Origin: Sellimonas caecigallum | Lineage (GTDB): Bacteria; Bacillota; Clostridia; Lachnospirales; Lachnospiraceae | Direction of reading: 5' to 3' | DNA length: 64,000 nucleotides | NCBI RefSeq assembly: GCF_019754295.1 | Contig: NZ_VIRV01000001.1 | Location: 124,001 to 188,000, forward strand | Part shown: positions 44,176-53,382 of the stretch, in pieces | Layout of the letters: every line of letters begins with the position of its first letter | Numbering within the stretch: the first letter of the stretch is position 1 | The notes under the pieces: model-generated | What the model was told of the DNA's origin: nothing | The model's database searches: none | What the model saw: the letters and a program-made list of their open reading frames with translations, nothing else | Translations under genes and position numbers: made by a program

Positions 44176-44959
44176 CTTTCCCGATCCGGGTATAGTCGAT
44201 ACAGACAGGATAGGTATTCTCGCCATCTTCAAGCAGTGTCGCTTCGATTTCATAGAGATCTCTGAGATTTTCTTTTGTGACCACATCCCCAGGCTTCCCT
44301 TCAAAAAGAATCCTTCCCTCTTTCATTCCGACGATATGGTGTGCAAATTTGGATGCATGATTCAGCTCATGGATAACCATCACGATCGTCGCTCCTTCTT
44401 CTTCATTCAACCTCTTCAGTAGTTCAAGAATATCTATCTGGTGTGCCATATCGAGATAAGTAGTAGGTTCGTCCAAAAGCAAGATTTCTGTCTTCTGCGC
44501 AAGTGACAGCGCGATCCACACTCTCTGCCGCTGGCCTCCGGAGAGTTCTTCTACTTTTCTGTCTTTCAGGTCATACACTCCCGTTTTTTCCATGGCCCAG
44601 TCCACAATCTCATGATCTTTTCGCGAAAGTCCGGACATAGGCTTCTGATACGGGAATCTGCCGTATCCTACCAGATCTTTTACAGAGATACCTTCCGGAA
44701 CAATCGGACTTTGCGGTAGTACTGCCATCTTCCTTGCAATCTCCTTTTGTGCCATCTTTTTTATATTCTTTCCATCCAGAAGAACTTCTCCTTTTCTCGC
44801 CGGGAGAATCCTGGCTATTGTTTTCAAAAGCGTGGATTTGCCACATCCGTTCTGGCCGATCAGCATCGTAATCTTTCCTTCCGGTATCACAAGATTCGCG
44901 TGCGGAATGATAATGCGATCTTCATATGCAGCCTGCAGATTTTTTATTTCGATTCGCAT
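44156..44959 (-). CDS. Ferric-siderophore ABC transporter ATPase (FecE/FepC type)
   Basis: 267-residue ATPase with Walker A GQNGCGKST near residue 34, signature LSGGQRQRVW near residue 137 and Walker B ILLLDEPTTYLD near residue 157; the TYLDMAHQIDILELL segment after Walker B is diagnostic of the iron-siderophore/B12 subfamily. Last gene of a four-gene import operon, 13 bases after the second permease. Its final codons overlap the tRNA-Gly terminator. Confidence 0.92.
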   Translation of the reverse strand: MRIEIKNLQAAYEDRIIIPHANLVIPEGKITMLIGQNGCGKSTLLKTIARILPARKGEVLLDGKNIKKMAQKEIARKMAVLPQSPIVPEGISVKDLVGYGRFPYQKPMSGLSRKDHEIVDWAMEKTGVYDLKDRKVEELSGGQRQRVWIALSLAQKTEILLLDEPTTYLDMAHQIDILELLKRLNEEEGATIVMVIHELNHASKFAHHIVGMKEGRILFEGKPGDVVTKENLRDLYEIEATLLEDGENTYPVCIDYTRIGKEKNRKH

Positions 44960-44972
44960 CGATAAACGCCTC

Positions 44973-45980
44973 CTATTTTCCTTTTAACATAATATAAATA
45001 AAATACGGAACTCCCACAATGGATACGATGATTCCCACTGGTATCTCGATCGGGGAGAACAGGTTCCGTGCCGCTGTGTCAGCCGCCACAAGAATGACCG
45101 CGCTGACCCCTGCAGATAAAGGCAGCATCTTTCTGTGAGATGGCCCGGCAAGACGCTTCGCGATCTGAGGACCCAGGAGTCCTAAAAAAGCGATATTCCC
45201 GGCCACAGACGTAGCGATGGCTGCAAGACAGGATGAAAGAATGAGAAAGAAAAGTACTTCCCGCTGAAGGGATACTCCTACCCCCATAGCCAATTCATCT
45301 CCAAGAGCCAGTACATCCAGTACCTTGCTCCGGAACAGAATGAAAAAGATCAAAACGAGGATCAGCGGCAGTGTGATGATGATATAGTGCCAGCTGCTCC
45401 CCCAGAGACTTCCATTTGTCCATGTGAGGACCTGATTGTAGTCTCCTTTTGACATATTGAGCTGATAAAAAGAAATCACAGCCGTGATTCCTGCGTTGAC
45501 CCCGACTCCGGTAAGAATAAAACGCACCGGCCGGATTCCCCGTTTATACGAAAACAGATAAATAACAGCAACGGTAAGAAGGCTCCCCATTATGGCGAGA
45601 AGCGGCATGAAAAATGCCTTTGACGCCGCCAGCTCCGAATAGTATGCGCTCGTTCCAGCCGAAATCCACACCACTACAAAAAGAGCCGCACCTGCATTGA
45701 TCCCGATCATTCCCGGCTCGGACAACGGGTTCCGGGTAACAGCCTGGAGCACTCCGCCGGAAACACCAAGGGCGGATGCCACAATAACTGCAAGGACGAC
45801 TCTTGGGAGACGAAGCTCATAGATGGTAAATCGCTGCATGCTGTCTCCATTTCCAAGAAAAGTTCCTATCACTTCCCCTGGAGTCATCTGGTAGCTTCCA
45901 ACCATCAGGGAGATGATTACTGTCAAAAGGAGAAGGACAATACAAACTAACACTGCAATTTTGTATTTTGATTTCTTCAT
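44973..45980 (-). CDS. Ferric-siderophore ABC transporter permease (FecD type)
   Basis: 335-residue FecCD-family permease with about ten helices; signature segments RLPRVVLAVIVASALGVSGG, NPLSEPGMIGINAGAAL, and GNIAFLGLLGPQIAKRL are present. It starts directly after the stop of the other permease (TAG then ATG), so the pair is tightly coupled and forms a heterodimeric channel. Confidence 0.93.
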   Translation of the reverse strand: MKKSKYKIAVLVCIVLLLLTVIISLMVGSYQMTPGEVIGTFLGNGDSMQRFTIYELRLPRVVLAVIVASALGVSGGVLQAVTRNPLSEPGMIGINAGAALFVVVWISAGTSAYYSELAASKAFFMPLLAIMGSLLTVAVIYLFSYKRGIRPVRFILTGVGVNAGITAVISFYQLNMSKGDYNQVLTWTNGSLWGSSWHYIIITLPLILVLIFFILFRSKVLDVLALGDELAMGVGVSLQREVLFFLILSSCLAAIATSVAGNIAFLGLLGPQIAKRLAGPSHRKMLPLSAGVSAVILVAADTAARNLFSPIEIPVGIIVSIVGVPYFIYIMLKGK

Positions 45981-46964
45981 CTATTTTTTCTCCTTTCTCA
46001 CAAGCCACAAGAATACCGGCACGCCGATACATGCGGTAAATAGTCCGATCGGAAGTTCATACGGAGCCAGGATCGTCCGCGCTGCAATATCTGCCAGTAC
46101 AAGGATGACACTTCCGTACAGGAAAGAGAGCGGCATGAGTTTTCTGTAATCATTTCCGTTCAATTTTCTTATGATATGAGGAACAAAAAGTCCTACGAAT
46201 CCAATATTTCCAGCCGCCGCTACACAGACAGCGCATATTGGGATGATGCAAAGTACGGTCTTTCTTTTTACTTTTTCCGGGGCAACACCAAGCCCTGTGG
46301 CAGCTTCATCCCCAAGACTGATCAGATTGATCTTCCCTGATAATGAGAGGGCAAGGATGCTAAAGCTTCCGCCAACAGCAAAGAGAAATGCCGCCTGGAT
46401 CCATCCAGCCTGACGAAATCCTCCAGCCACCCAGAAGGCCAGTTCCTGAGACCGGTTTCCAAGAAGCGCAGCCACTGTTGCCAGGGAAAGGAAAAAGGTA
46501 CTTAAGGCAGTCCCTGCCAGAAGAATTCTGGAAATACTTTGGTTTGCAGCACTTTTCATTGTAAACAGAAGGATCATCCCTCCGCTTATGGCCGCACCCG
46601 CCAAAGCCATGAAAAAATTCCCATAGACGCCTCCTGCCAAAGCGGACACCGAAGAGATGGACACCGCAAGCGTCGCTCCCTGGGTAACCCCCAGAACAGT
46701 CGGCTCTGCAACAGGATTTCTAAGCACTCCCTGCATCATAGTCCCCGTCATTGCCAGCATTCCTCCGGCTAAGACTGCACATACTGTCCGGGGAAGTCTG
46801 ACATTCCTGATTAACTGATCGTGAAGCGTCCCTTCATAATGAAACAACCCGTGATAGATATCCGAAAGCGGAATTTTTTTTGCACCTATATGAATGGATG
46901 CGATGATTCCTACGAACAACAGCAGCGTTCCCGCTGCTGTCAAAATCCAAGACTTATCCTTCAT
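45981..46964 (-). CDS. Ferric-siderophore ABC transporter permease (FecC type)
   Basis: 327-residue FecCD-family permease, paralogous to its downstream neighbour: RLPRTVCAVLAGGMLAMTGT, NPVAEPTVLGVTQGATL and GNIGFVGLFVPHIIRKL are conserved. About ten helices. Three bases separate it from the binding-protein gene. Confidence 0.93.
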   Translation of the reverse strand: MKDKSWILTAAGTLLLFVGIIASIHIGAKKIPLSDIYHGLFHYEGTLHDQLIRNVRLPRTVCAVLAGGMLAMTGTMMQGVLRNPVAEPTVLGVTQGATLAVSISSVSALAGGVYGNFFMALAGAAISGGMILLFTMKSAANQSISRILLAGTALSTFFLSLATVAALLGNRSQELAFWVAGGFRQAGWIQAAFLFAVGGSFSILALSLSGKINLISLGDEAATGLGVAPEKVKRKTVLCIIPICAVCVAAAGNIGFVGLFVPHIIRKLNGNDYRKLMPLSFLYGSVILVLADIAARTILAPYELPIGLFTACIGVPVFLWLVRKEKK

Positions 46965-46967
46965 TTT

Positions 46968-47918
46968 CTATTTCTCCATCAAAGAGGAAAACTCTTTAAG
47001 AAACACTTCTTTTCCGATACAGCTGTATCCGATATTGAAATATGGGCTGGATGGCAGCTCCACCACATGCCCGTCCTTGACGGCTCTCATACTGTTGTAG
47101 ATACTGTTCCCTTTCAGACTTTCCATATCTTCCACTGTCCCGACAACAAACAGATAATCTGCGTCGATCTGTGCAAGCCCTTCATAGTTGATGACCGGAA
47201 GGCTGATATTCTCCTGCTGCGGCATATTTTCCGGTTTTTTCAGTCCCATGTCATCGTACATTACACCGCCGATCCCTGCCGCATCAAAGACAAAGAGCTG
47301 TCCACCGCTTGCAAGGAGAGCCAGGTACGTTGTATCTTCCCCGTATGTCTCCCGAATCGCTTTCCCGGTTTCTTCCGCTTTCTCTTTATATGTTTTCAGC
47401 CACTCTTCTGCCTTTTCTTCTTTATTCATCAGTTTTGCAAAGGCCTTGATGTCTTCCCTCCAGTCGATCTGTGCAAGCTCGATCATAACCGTCGGTGCAA
47501 TTTTCTGAAGCTGGCTGTACATCTTTTCCTGCACATTGGAAATAATGATGAGATCCGGATTTAATTCCAGGATTCCTTCCACATCCATTGTATCCTGCAT
47601 GCTGTATCCGAGAATCTTGGCTCCATCCAGTGTTTCTTCTAGGTATGACGGAAATTTTGTGTAATCGTACGCATCTGAGTTAGCTGTACCTACCACTGAA
47701 TATCCAAGAACAGAAAGGATGTCACTGTTTCCACTCAAGTCCACGATCCGTTTCGGATCGGCCGGTATCTCTACCTTGCCTTTGGCATCCTGAACTGTCA
47801 CTGTTTCCGCCTTTTTACCGGTTTCTTCCTGCTTTTTTGTGTCTTTCCCCTGGCATCCTGCCAGAATTGCAGAGGTTGCCATTACGGCCATAATAATTGC
47901 AAAAAATTTCTTTTTCAC
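46968..47918 (-). CDS. Iron-siderophore-binding lipoprotein (FecB/FhuD type)
   Basis: 316-residue extracellular binding protein. Signal MKKKFFAIIMAVMATSAI with lipobox LAGC sets the lipidated Cys at residue 22. The mature part is a type III (helical-backbone) binding fold: KRIVDLSGNSDILSVLGY, LNPDLIIIS, APTVMIEL. GTG start with AAGGAG upstream. First gene of the four-gene operon. The siderophore or haem ligand cannot be told. Confidence 0.92.
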   Translation of the reverse strand: MKKKFFAIIMAVMATSAILAGCQGKDTKKQEETGKKAETVTVQDAKGKVEIPADPKRIVDLSGNSDILSVLGYSVVGTANSDAYDYTKFPSYLEETLDGAKILGYSMQDTMDVEGILELNPDLIIISNVQEKMYSQLQKIAPTVMIELAQIDWREDIKAFAKLMNKEEKAEEWLKTYKEKAEETGKAIRETYGEDTTYLALLASGGQLFVFDAAGIGGVMYDDMGLKKPENMPQQENISLPVINYEGLAQIDADYLFVVGTVEDMESLKGNSIYNSMRAVKDGHVVELPSSPYFNIGYSCIGKEVFLKEFSSLMEK

Positions 47919-47958
47919 CTATACTTCTCCTTTTATTTGTTGTAATATATTATTATCT

Positions 47959-47974
47959 GTTAGCCTTAGCTAAC
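47959..47974. promoter_or_regulatory. Palindromic operator of the siderophore operon
   Basis: GTTAGC-CTTA-GCTAAC, a perfect 6-bp inverted repeat. It lies just downstream of the -10 box at about +4 to +20 of the minus-strand transcript, a repressing position. It resembles DtxR/MntR-type boxes (TTAG...CTAA) more than a Fur box; which regulator binds is inference. Confidence 0.6.
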
Positions 47975-47984
47975 TACGTAGGGC

Positions 47985-48013
47985 ATTATAACAAACCCAT
48001 GTCCATAAATCAA
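47985..48013 (-). promoter_or_regulatory. Promoter of the siderophore operon
   Basis: Minus strand TTGATT (48013-48008), 17-bp spacer, TATAAT (47990-47985). Confidence 0.75.
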
Positions 48014-48074
48014 TACAAACATCTTTTTTGATTATTTTATCATCTTTTATCATATTTTTTGAAAGGGGAATGTT

Positions 48075-49079
48075 ATGTTTTTTTCAGACAACGCGGCACA
48101 GTTCAGATATATTGTGCTGCGAGAACTCGATTTTCATACAGAAAAACAGACTTATTTTACACATTACCAAAACTCGGACGGAAGCTCTTTTCGATTTTAT
48201 CAAAAAGAAAATCTTTATGACTTCGGGATTGCTGACTACACGATAGGACACGATTTTACGATACGCTTTGACAATAGTGAGCCTCTATTGAGATTCGGAA
48301 TCGTATATGACGGCACAACAAGATTCCAGCTGGATCATCAGGCTGCTTCTGCCTTTCTACCGTCTGCCTTTCTCGTCTACGAAAAAGAACTTCACGGTAT
48401 ACAAAAATGGTTAAAAGGACAGCATTTTCACGGCGCAGAAATCACGATTTATCCAGATTTTGTCCGAAAACTGGAGGCAGAGTACCCTGATTTTCGCCTT
48501 TCGGATTATTTTATTCCCAATCACACTTATTACCATCTGCCATCACATATTCTGCAGGTCCTGCACCGAATGCTCTATCTGGACCGTACCGGGAGATTAA
48601 ATCCGCTGCATCTGGAGGCAGCGATCCTCGAATGTATGGCCGCAATCTTCGAAAGCGGAGAGCCAGATGGGCAGAACGCTTTCTCTCGACAAGTAGATTA
48701 CGGTACCATAGAAGTGGGAAAAGATCGACGGCAGATTGCATTGACTGCCAATGATTTTCATTGTATCCAAACTGCCAAAGATATTCTCACGGAGCAATTC
48801 CGCAATCCTCCTACCATCGATTCTTTAAGTCGCCAGCTTCTGATCACGCCACAGAAGCTAAAAGCCGGATTCTCCCACTACTACCATATGACAATCGGAG
48901 AATACGTCTCTTCTCTTCGGATGTCTCTGGCTACCAATTTGCTCTGTACCACCGAACAGTCTGTGGCGGAAATCGCCCGTGAGACAGGATACAGCTACAC
49001 CTCGAATTTCATACGGAAATTCCAGGACACATACAGCTGCACTCCCCTGAAATACAGGAAACGTGAAAAAAGAAAATAG
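48075..49079 (+). CDS. AraC-family transcriptional regulator
   Basis: 334-residue regulator. The N-terminal 220 residues are an undefined ligand-binding region; residues about 235-334 hold the paired helix-turn-helix AraC domain, with PPTIDSLSRQLLITPQKLKAGF and QSVAEIARETGYSYTSNFIRKFQDTYSCTPLKYRK. It is divergent from the siderophore uptake operon, as are siderophore-sensing AraC activators such as YbtA or AlcR, so control of that operon is likely but unproven. AAAGGGGA ribosome site. Confidence 0.88.
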   Translation: MFFSDNAAQFRYIVLRELDFHTEKQTYFTHYQNSDGSSFRFYQKENLYDFGIADYTIGHDFTIRFDNSEPLLRFGIVYDGTTRFQLDHQAASAFLPSAFLVYEKELHGIQKWLKGQHFHGAEITIYPDFVRKLEAEYPDFRLSDYFIPNHTYYHLPSHILQVLHRMLYLDRTGRLNPLHLEAAILECMAAIFESGEPDGQNAFSRQVDYGTIEVGKDRRQIALTANDFHCIQTAKDILTEQFRNPPTIDSLSRQLLITPQKLKAGFSHYYHMTIGEYVSSLRMSLATNLLCTTEQSVAEIARETGYSYTSNFIRKFQDTYSCTPLKYRKREKRK

Positions 49080-49107
49080 GATACCGTTTATAGTTTAAAA
49101 AGCGCTG

Positions 49108-50421
49108 CTATTTTTCCTTCCATTCCTTGATGGCAGCAAGTCTCTCTTTGTATGCTTTTTCTTTTCCTTCTTCAGTAGGAAAATAGTATTCTCTCTCTTT
49201 CATGGAATCCGGCATACACTGCATATGAGTCAGTTTCTCTTCTGTATCATGGGCATATTGATACCCTTTTCCGTAATCCAGCTCTTTCATCAGCTTTGTA
49301 GGAGCATTTCGAAGTACCAGGGGCACCGGTTCATCTCTCTTCATCCTGACATCTGCTTTGCAGGATTCACACGCTCGGTAAAGTGCATTGGACTTGGGCG
49401 ACAGGGATAAATAAATGACCGCATGCGTCAGGTGCACATCACACTCAGGCATTCCGAGAAAGTGACAAGCCTGGTATGCCGCAACCGCCACCTGAAGTGC
49501 CTGACTGTCCGCCATTCCCACGTCCTCACTCGCGAAGCGGATCAGCCTCCTGGCAATGTAAAGAGGATCCTCTCCTCCCTCCAGCATTCGCATCATCCAG
49601 TAAACAGCTGCATCGGGATCGCTGTTTCGCATGGATTTATGCAGGGCAGAGATGAGATTGTAATGCTCTTCCCCCGTCTTATCATACAGAAGAGATTTCC
49701 TGTTGATACACTGTTCCATTCCTTCCTCCGTGACATAGATCCCATCGGCGTGTATTTCGCCATTGAGCACAGCCATCTCCAGTGTGTTGAGCGCTGTACG
49801 GGCATCTCCATTGGCAAATGCGGCAATCGCTTCCAACTGGCTGTCTGTGATTTTGACATGTTGTTCCGCAAAGCCTTCTTTTTTCTCAAGCGCATGGTGC
49901 AGCAGACATACAAGATCTTTCTCTTCCAACGCTTTGAGTACAAATACCTTACAGCGAGATAACAGAGCTGAATTAATCTCAAAAGAAGGGTTCTCCGTTG
50001 TTGCACCGATGAGGGTAATGCTCCCTTTCTCCACAAACGGCAGAAATGCATCCTGCTGTGCCTTATTAAAACGATGGATTTCGTCTATAAAAAGAAGGGT
50101 CCGCTGCCCCATCTTTCTCCTCTGTTCCGCCATCTGCATGACTTCTTTGATCTCCTTGATCCCGCTTGTGACCGCACTGAAATTTACGAATTCCGCTTTC
50201 GTTTTTCCTGCGATGATACTTGCAAGCGTCGTTTTCCCCACGCCCGGAGGACCCCAGAAAATCATGGAGGAAATTTGGTCCCGTTCTATGAGTTGTCTTA
50301 GTATCTTTCCCTCTCCAATGAGATGTTCCTGTCCCACAAAATCTTCCAGTCCTGCCGGCCTGAGTCTGGCTGCCAGAGGGACAGTCTCTCTTCTGTCATC
50401 AAACAATGTCATCTGTTCCAT
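49108..50421 (-). CDS. rarA: Replication-associated recombination protein RarA (MgsA)
   Basis: 437-residue AAA+ ATPase acting at stalled replication forks. Walker A GPPGVGKTT near residue 57, Walker B LLFIDEIHRFNKAQQ near residue 110, sensor 1 LIGATTENPSFE near residue 137 and the C-terminal tetramerisation part with DPLYIARRLIRFASED and LSPKSNALY are family hallmarks. Length is standard. It is preceded, four bases upstream, by a small gene. Confidence 0.95.
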   Translation of the reverse strand: MEQMTLFDDRRETVPLAARLRPAGLEDFVGQEHLIGEGKILRQLIERDQISSMIFWGPPGVGKTTLASIIAGKTKAEFVNFSAVTSGIKEIKEVMQMAEQRRKMGQRTLLFIDEIHRFNKAQQDAFLPFVEKGSITLIGATTENPSFEINSALLSRCKVFVLKALEEKDLVCLLHHALEKKEGFAEQHVKITDSQLEAIAAFANGDARTALNTLEMAVLNGEIHADGIYVTEEGMEQCINRKSLLYDKTGEEHYNLISALHKSMRNSDPDAAVYWMMRMLEGGEDPLYIARRLIRFASEDVGMADSQALQVAVAAYQACHFLGMPECDVHLTHAVIYLSLSPKSNALYRACESCKADVRMKRDEPVPLVLRNAPTKLMKELDYGKGYQYAHDTEEKLTHMQCMPDSMKEREYYFPTEEGKEKAYKERLAAIKEWKEK

Positions 50422-50425
50422 ATCA

Positions 50426-50629
50426 TCACTCTTCTTTCAGATCGTATAATGCGTAGAGGTCCAGCATATTTTTGTACATCATCTTATTTCCCATATATTG
50501 TCGGTAAGTAGCAGATTTTGTCCTTCCTGCCTCTTTCATCTCCTCCAATTTGTCACATGCATCCTCGTACCTCTCCTGAATGGCTTTCTGCATCTTTTCG
50601 TACTGCTGAAGCTTTACTCTGTCTTCCAT
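50426..50629 (-). CDS. Small helical protein upstream of rarA
   Basis: 67 residues, predicted almost wholly alpha-helical with coiled-coil character (YEKMQKAIQERYEDACDKLEEM), no membrane segment. AAGGAGGG ribosome site upstream. Its stop is four bases from rarA, so it is co-translated with it. No family recognised; a role alongside RarA is suggested only by position. Confidence 0.7.
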   Translation of the reverse strand: MEDRVKLQQYEKMQKAIQERYEDACDKLEEMKEAGRTKSATYRQYMGNKMMYKNMLDLYALYDLKEE

Positions 50630-50896
50630 CGCTTTTACCCTCCTTTGGAACTATTTTATCTGTGTTTCTATTCTAGCATATTCTTTTCATTCTCAAAAGC
50701 CGGTTCCCAAAATCCAGCTCTTATCAGATTGGAGAATTATATCAATGGCAGGCATGACTTTCGTCTATCTTTACTTTATATTCACAATTCCTTTTGTTTT
50801 TTCTCATATTTTCGTCACAAATGCAGTGTATTATAGAATCAGACAAGGAAAACAACTTGTTGAAATAAAAATTTTCTTTTTCATAATTTTCTCCAC
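50630..50896. other. Intergenic region, no gene seen
   Basis: AT-rich spacer. The minus strand has a plausible promoter for the rarA operon (TTTTGA, 17 bp, TAGAAT near 50670) and another TATAAT near 50835. Plus-strand reading frames here lack ribosome sites and are very hydrophobic by composition. Confidence 0.4.
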
Positions 50897-50927
50897 GGCT
50901 GGGGCTCCTCCCCCAGCCACTTTTTTT
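50897..50927 (+). terminator. Orphan plus-strand terminator
   Basis: GGCTGGGG (50897-50904) / CCCCAGCC (50911-50918), then AC and seven Ts. It points along the plus strand, where no gene lies upstream within 2 kb. Confidence 0.75.
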
Positions 50928-50946
50928 ATGCCAAAACCAAGCCAGC

Positions 50947-50984
50947 AAAAGACCCGCAAGCAGTGTTTCTATCCTGCTTGCGGG
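50947..50984 (-). terminator. Terminator of the nitroreductase gene
   Basis: Perfect 11-bp stem CCCGCAAGCAG (50953-50963) / CTGCTTGCGGG (50974-50984); on the minus strand followed by TCTTTT. Confidence 0.85.
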
Positions 50985-51009
50985 CCATACCTCTATCCAG
51001 CTGATCTTT

Positions 51010-51543
51010 CTAATAAAATTTTGTAATATCATCGACTGCCTTTCGCTTTGGCATAGCCGGTGCTGCATCGCTGTAACCTACCCCGATGACAGCTACAACT
51101 GCTTCTTCTTCCGGAATTTCCAGCACATCTCTTAATTTCTTCTCGTCCCTGATACCCATGACAAGAGTGGATAACCCTAATTCCGTCGCTTTCAGTATCA
51201 TATTCATATTGCTCATACCGCAGTCGTAATATCCCCATCCGTTTCCAAGCTCATTGGATGGCGTACCATCCGGATTAAACCCGGAGCGATTGGTTACGAT
51301 CGTAGTGACGAGCAGCAGCGGAGCATTCTTCGTATTCTTCTGATTAAACTCCGGCAGAGCTTCCCTTACTTTTCCAAGCATTTCCTCTGATCTTACAGCA
51401 TAATATCGGGTAACCTGTGAGTTTTTCCAAGACGGCGCCAGAATCCCGGCGCGAATGATCTCCCGGATCTTATCGTCCTCCACCTTATCGGTACGGTATT
51501 CTCTGATGCTTCTTCTTTTCTCCAAAACCGTCTGTAATTCCAT
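51010..51543 (-). CDS. Nitroreductase-family flavoprotein
   Basis: 177-residue FMN-dependent oxidoreductase. The opening ELQTVLEKRRSIREYRTDKV binds FMN phosphate; APSWKNSQ near residue 40 and GYYDCGMSNMNMILKATELGL near 105 are further family segments. The frame opens to 51618 but ATG 51543 with GGGAGG five bases upstream is preferred. It follows the transglutaminase pseudogene by 58 bases on the same strand. Substrate unknown. Confidence 0.88.
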   Translation of the reverse strand: MELQTVLEKRRSIREYRTDKVEDDKIREIIRAGILAPSWKNSQVTRYYAVRSEEMLGKVREALPEFNQKNTKNAPLLLVTTIVTNRSGFNPDGTPSNELGNGWGYYDCGMSNMNMILKATELGLSTLVMGIRDEKKLRDVLEIPEEEAVVAVIGVGYSDAAPAMPKRKAVDDITKFY

Positions 51544-51601
51544 TTCGTCCTCCCTTTCCGGCTCATAAACCTGTTTTATCTTCTTTTCAGTATATACCTT
51601 T

Positions 51602-53369
51602 TTAAATCGGATTTCCATCCCAGAGTTTTCGAATTTGACAGAGTATCCTCTTTCTCCTAGGGAGTGATCCGTATACCCTTTCCGTTACAATAAGACAGAA
51701 CTTTTTTACATTCCGTTCTTCTTCTTCTGTGACAGCTTCTCTGCTGAACGCCGCTTTACTCACAATATACACCACTGTCTGTACATTCAGTTCTGCCCTT
51801 AAAATCTCCTCATCCATTCCCGGATACACGGTCATTTCCCCTCTGGCGGACGGTGTCGCCTCTACCGGTATCCATCCCACATTTTCCACGAATATTTCCG
51901 GCCAGGCATGAGCCGCTTCATCGGTCACTTCCGCATGCCATCCATCCTCATTTTCCGTAAAATCGGAAGGAGAAACTGCGTATCCGGCTGCATATCTGGC
52001 CGGAATTCCATACATTCGAAACATTAAAACCGCAGCGGACAAAATGCTGACAGTAACCTTCCCGACTGTCAAACAGAAAATATTCCACGGGATCCCGGTT
52101 AAAGGGACTCATTCCCGGAGTCCTTGTGTAAGACGCGCTTTCATTCAGAGTATCCAGGATAAAAGCTGTAATTTCTTCAACCCCTTCTTTTGGATGGGAA
52201 CTGCAAAATTCTGCAAGCCTCGGGATCTGCTTTTCGGGCACTTCTGTGTATGTCTCCTTTGCAATGGCAGCGTACTCATCCTGCAGCTGCTCATAATAGA
52301 TTTTATACTGCTGGAATTGTGTGATCTGATCCCAGTCTGTCTCAATATCTGCCTGTTCCATATATGTGAACGTAAATCCTTTTTTCATCTCATCCCAGTC
52401 TTGGTGGTATGGCATGCTGAAATATGGGACATACCATTCAGAAAACGGATCCCCCATATAATGTATGGAAAGATAACGGGAATTGTCTTCCGATCGCTCC
52501 CACTGCATGACCAGATTCATAAAGTAATACATTGCAGAAATTGTCTCATTGGGTCTGTGAGAAACCCACAAATCCAACTGTTTTGTCCCTGCTGGATAGA
52601 GATTTCCCCGGTTGATCGTCCCATCCGATGGTCTGTCTGCTGTTCCGCTGATTCTCTTGAACGCTTTTTGGATCGAGCCTTCTGCCTTGTAAGCCGCATC
52701 GTACATCCATCCACTGCCAAACTGTGTAAAAATCATGGAAATCAAAAGGACTGCCGCCATCCCTTTCCACAGAAGACTGCGGATTTCGCCTTTGACACGC
52801 TGTTTTTCGTCTTCTTCTCTTGTCTGCTTTTTTGGCATATGGACTCCCCAGAATACGAGCTGAAAACATCCAAGCAGGAGAACCGAAGGAACTCCCGGCC
52901 TAAGCCCAAGAAAAGGAGCAGATAAAAGTAAAAGATTGGAGACGAGGCAGAGAATCCAGCGATTGGTTTGCCGCACTTCCAAAACAAATAACAAAAAGAT
53001 CGCAAAAAGGCAGAAAGACACCACCGCTGCAGTCACATCTTTCTCTCCTTGTGCGATTCCTCCAATGCATTCGCGAAGGTGTTCATATTGGGGAAAAAGT
53101 ACTTTTCTAAAAACTATGGCTGCACACAGGAACCCTGCCAGAAACATCGCACTCCCAGCAAGCATTGTCCTCTTTTTCCTTTTGTAAAGAAAAGAGAAAA
53201 AAACGGCGGCGGCCGCCGCCGCAGTAATGGAAACCGCCAAACTGCAGCGGATATTTTCTGATAGTGCGAACATGGACAGTATTCCACATGCTCCCGACAT
53301 CAAAAATACAAGGCAGGAGAGCCTGTCTCCCCATATTTTTCTAATCTGTCCTATCTCCTTTTTTTTCAT
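51602..53369 (-). pseudogene. Frameshifted TgpA-like transglutaminase membrane protein
   Basis: A single gene split by a frameshift. Residues 1-440 (start ATG 53369, GGGGAG upstream) hold about six membrane helices and a long extracellular part, ending at the transglutaminase active site EGYCQHF. The continuation, SAAVLMFRMYGIPARYAAGY with the catalytic His in AAHAWPEIF, is in another frame from about 52045 down to 51602. Restoring two bases near 52036-52045 would join them, giving about 589 residues. The C-terminal helix usual between transglutaminase domain and tail appears missing, so the gene may be shortened as well as broken. Third gene of a moxR-DUF58 operon. A sequencing error is possible. 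Confidence 0.8.
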
Positions 53370-53382
53370 CGTCCGCTCCCCT

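Noticed and set aside
50745-51026. Plus-strand frame of 93 codons upstream of the nitroreductase end
   Set aside because: It runs through two terminator hairpins, has no ribosome site and a skewed hydrophobic composition.
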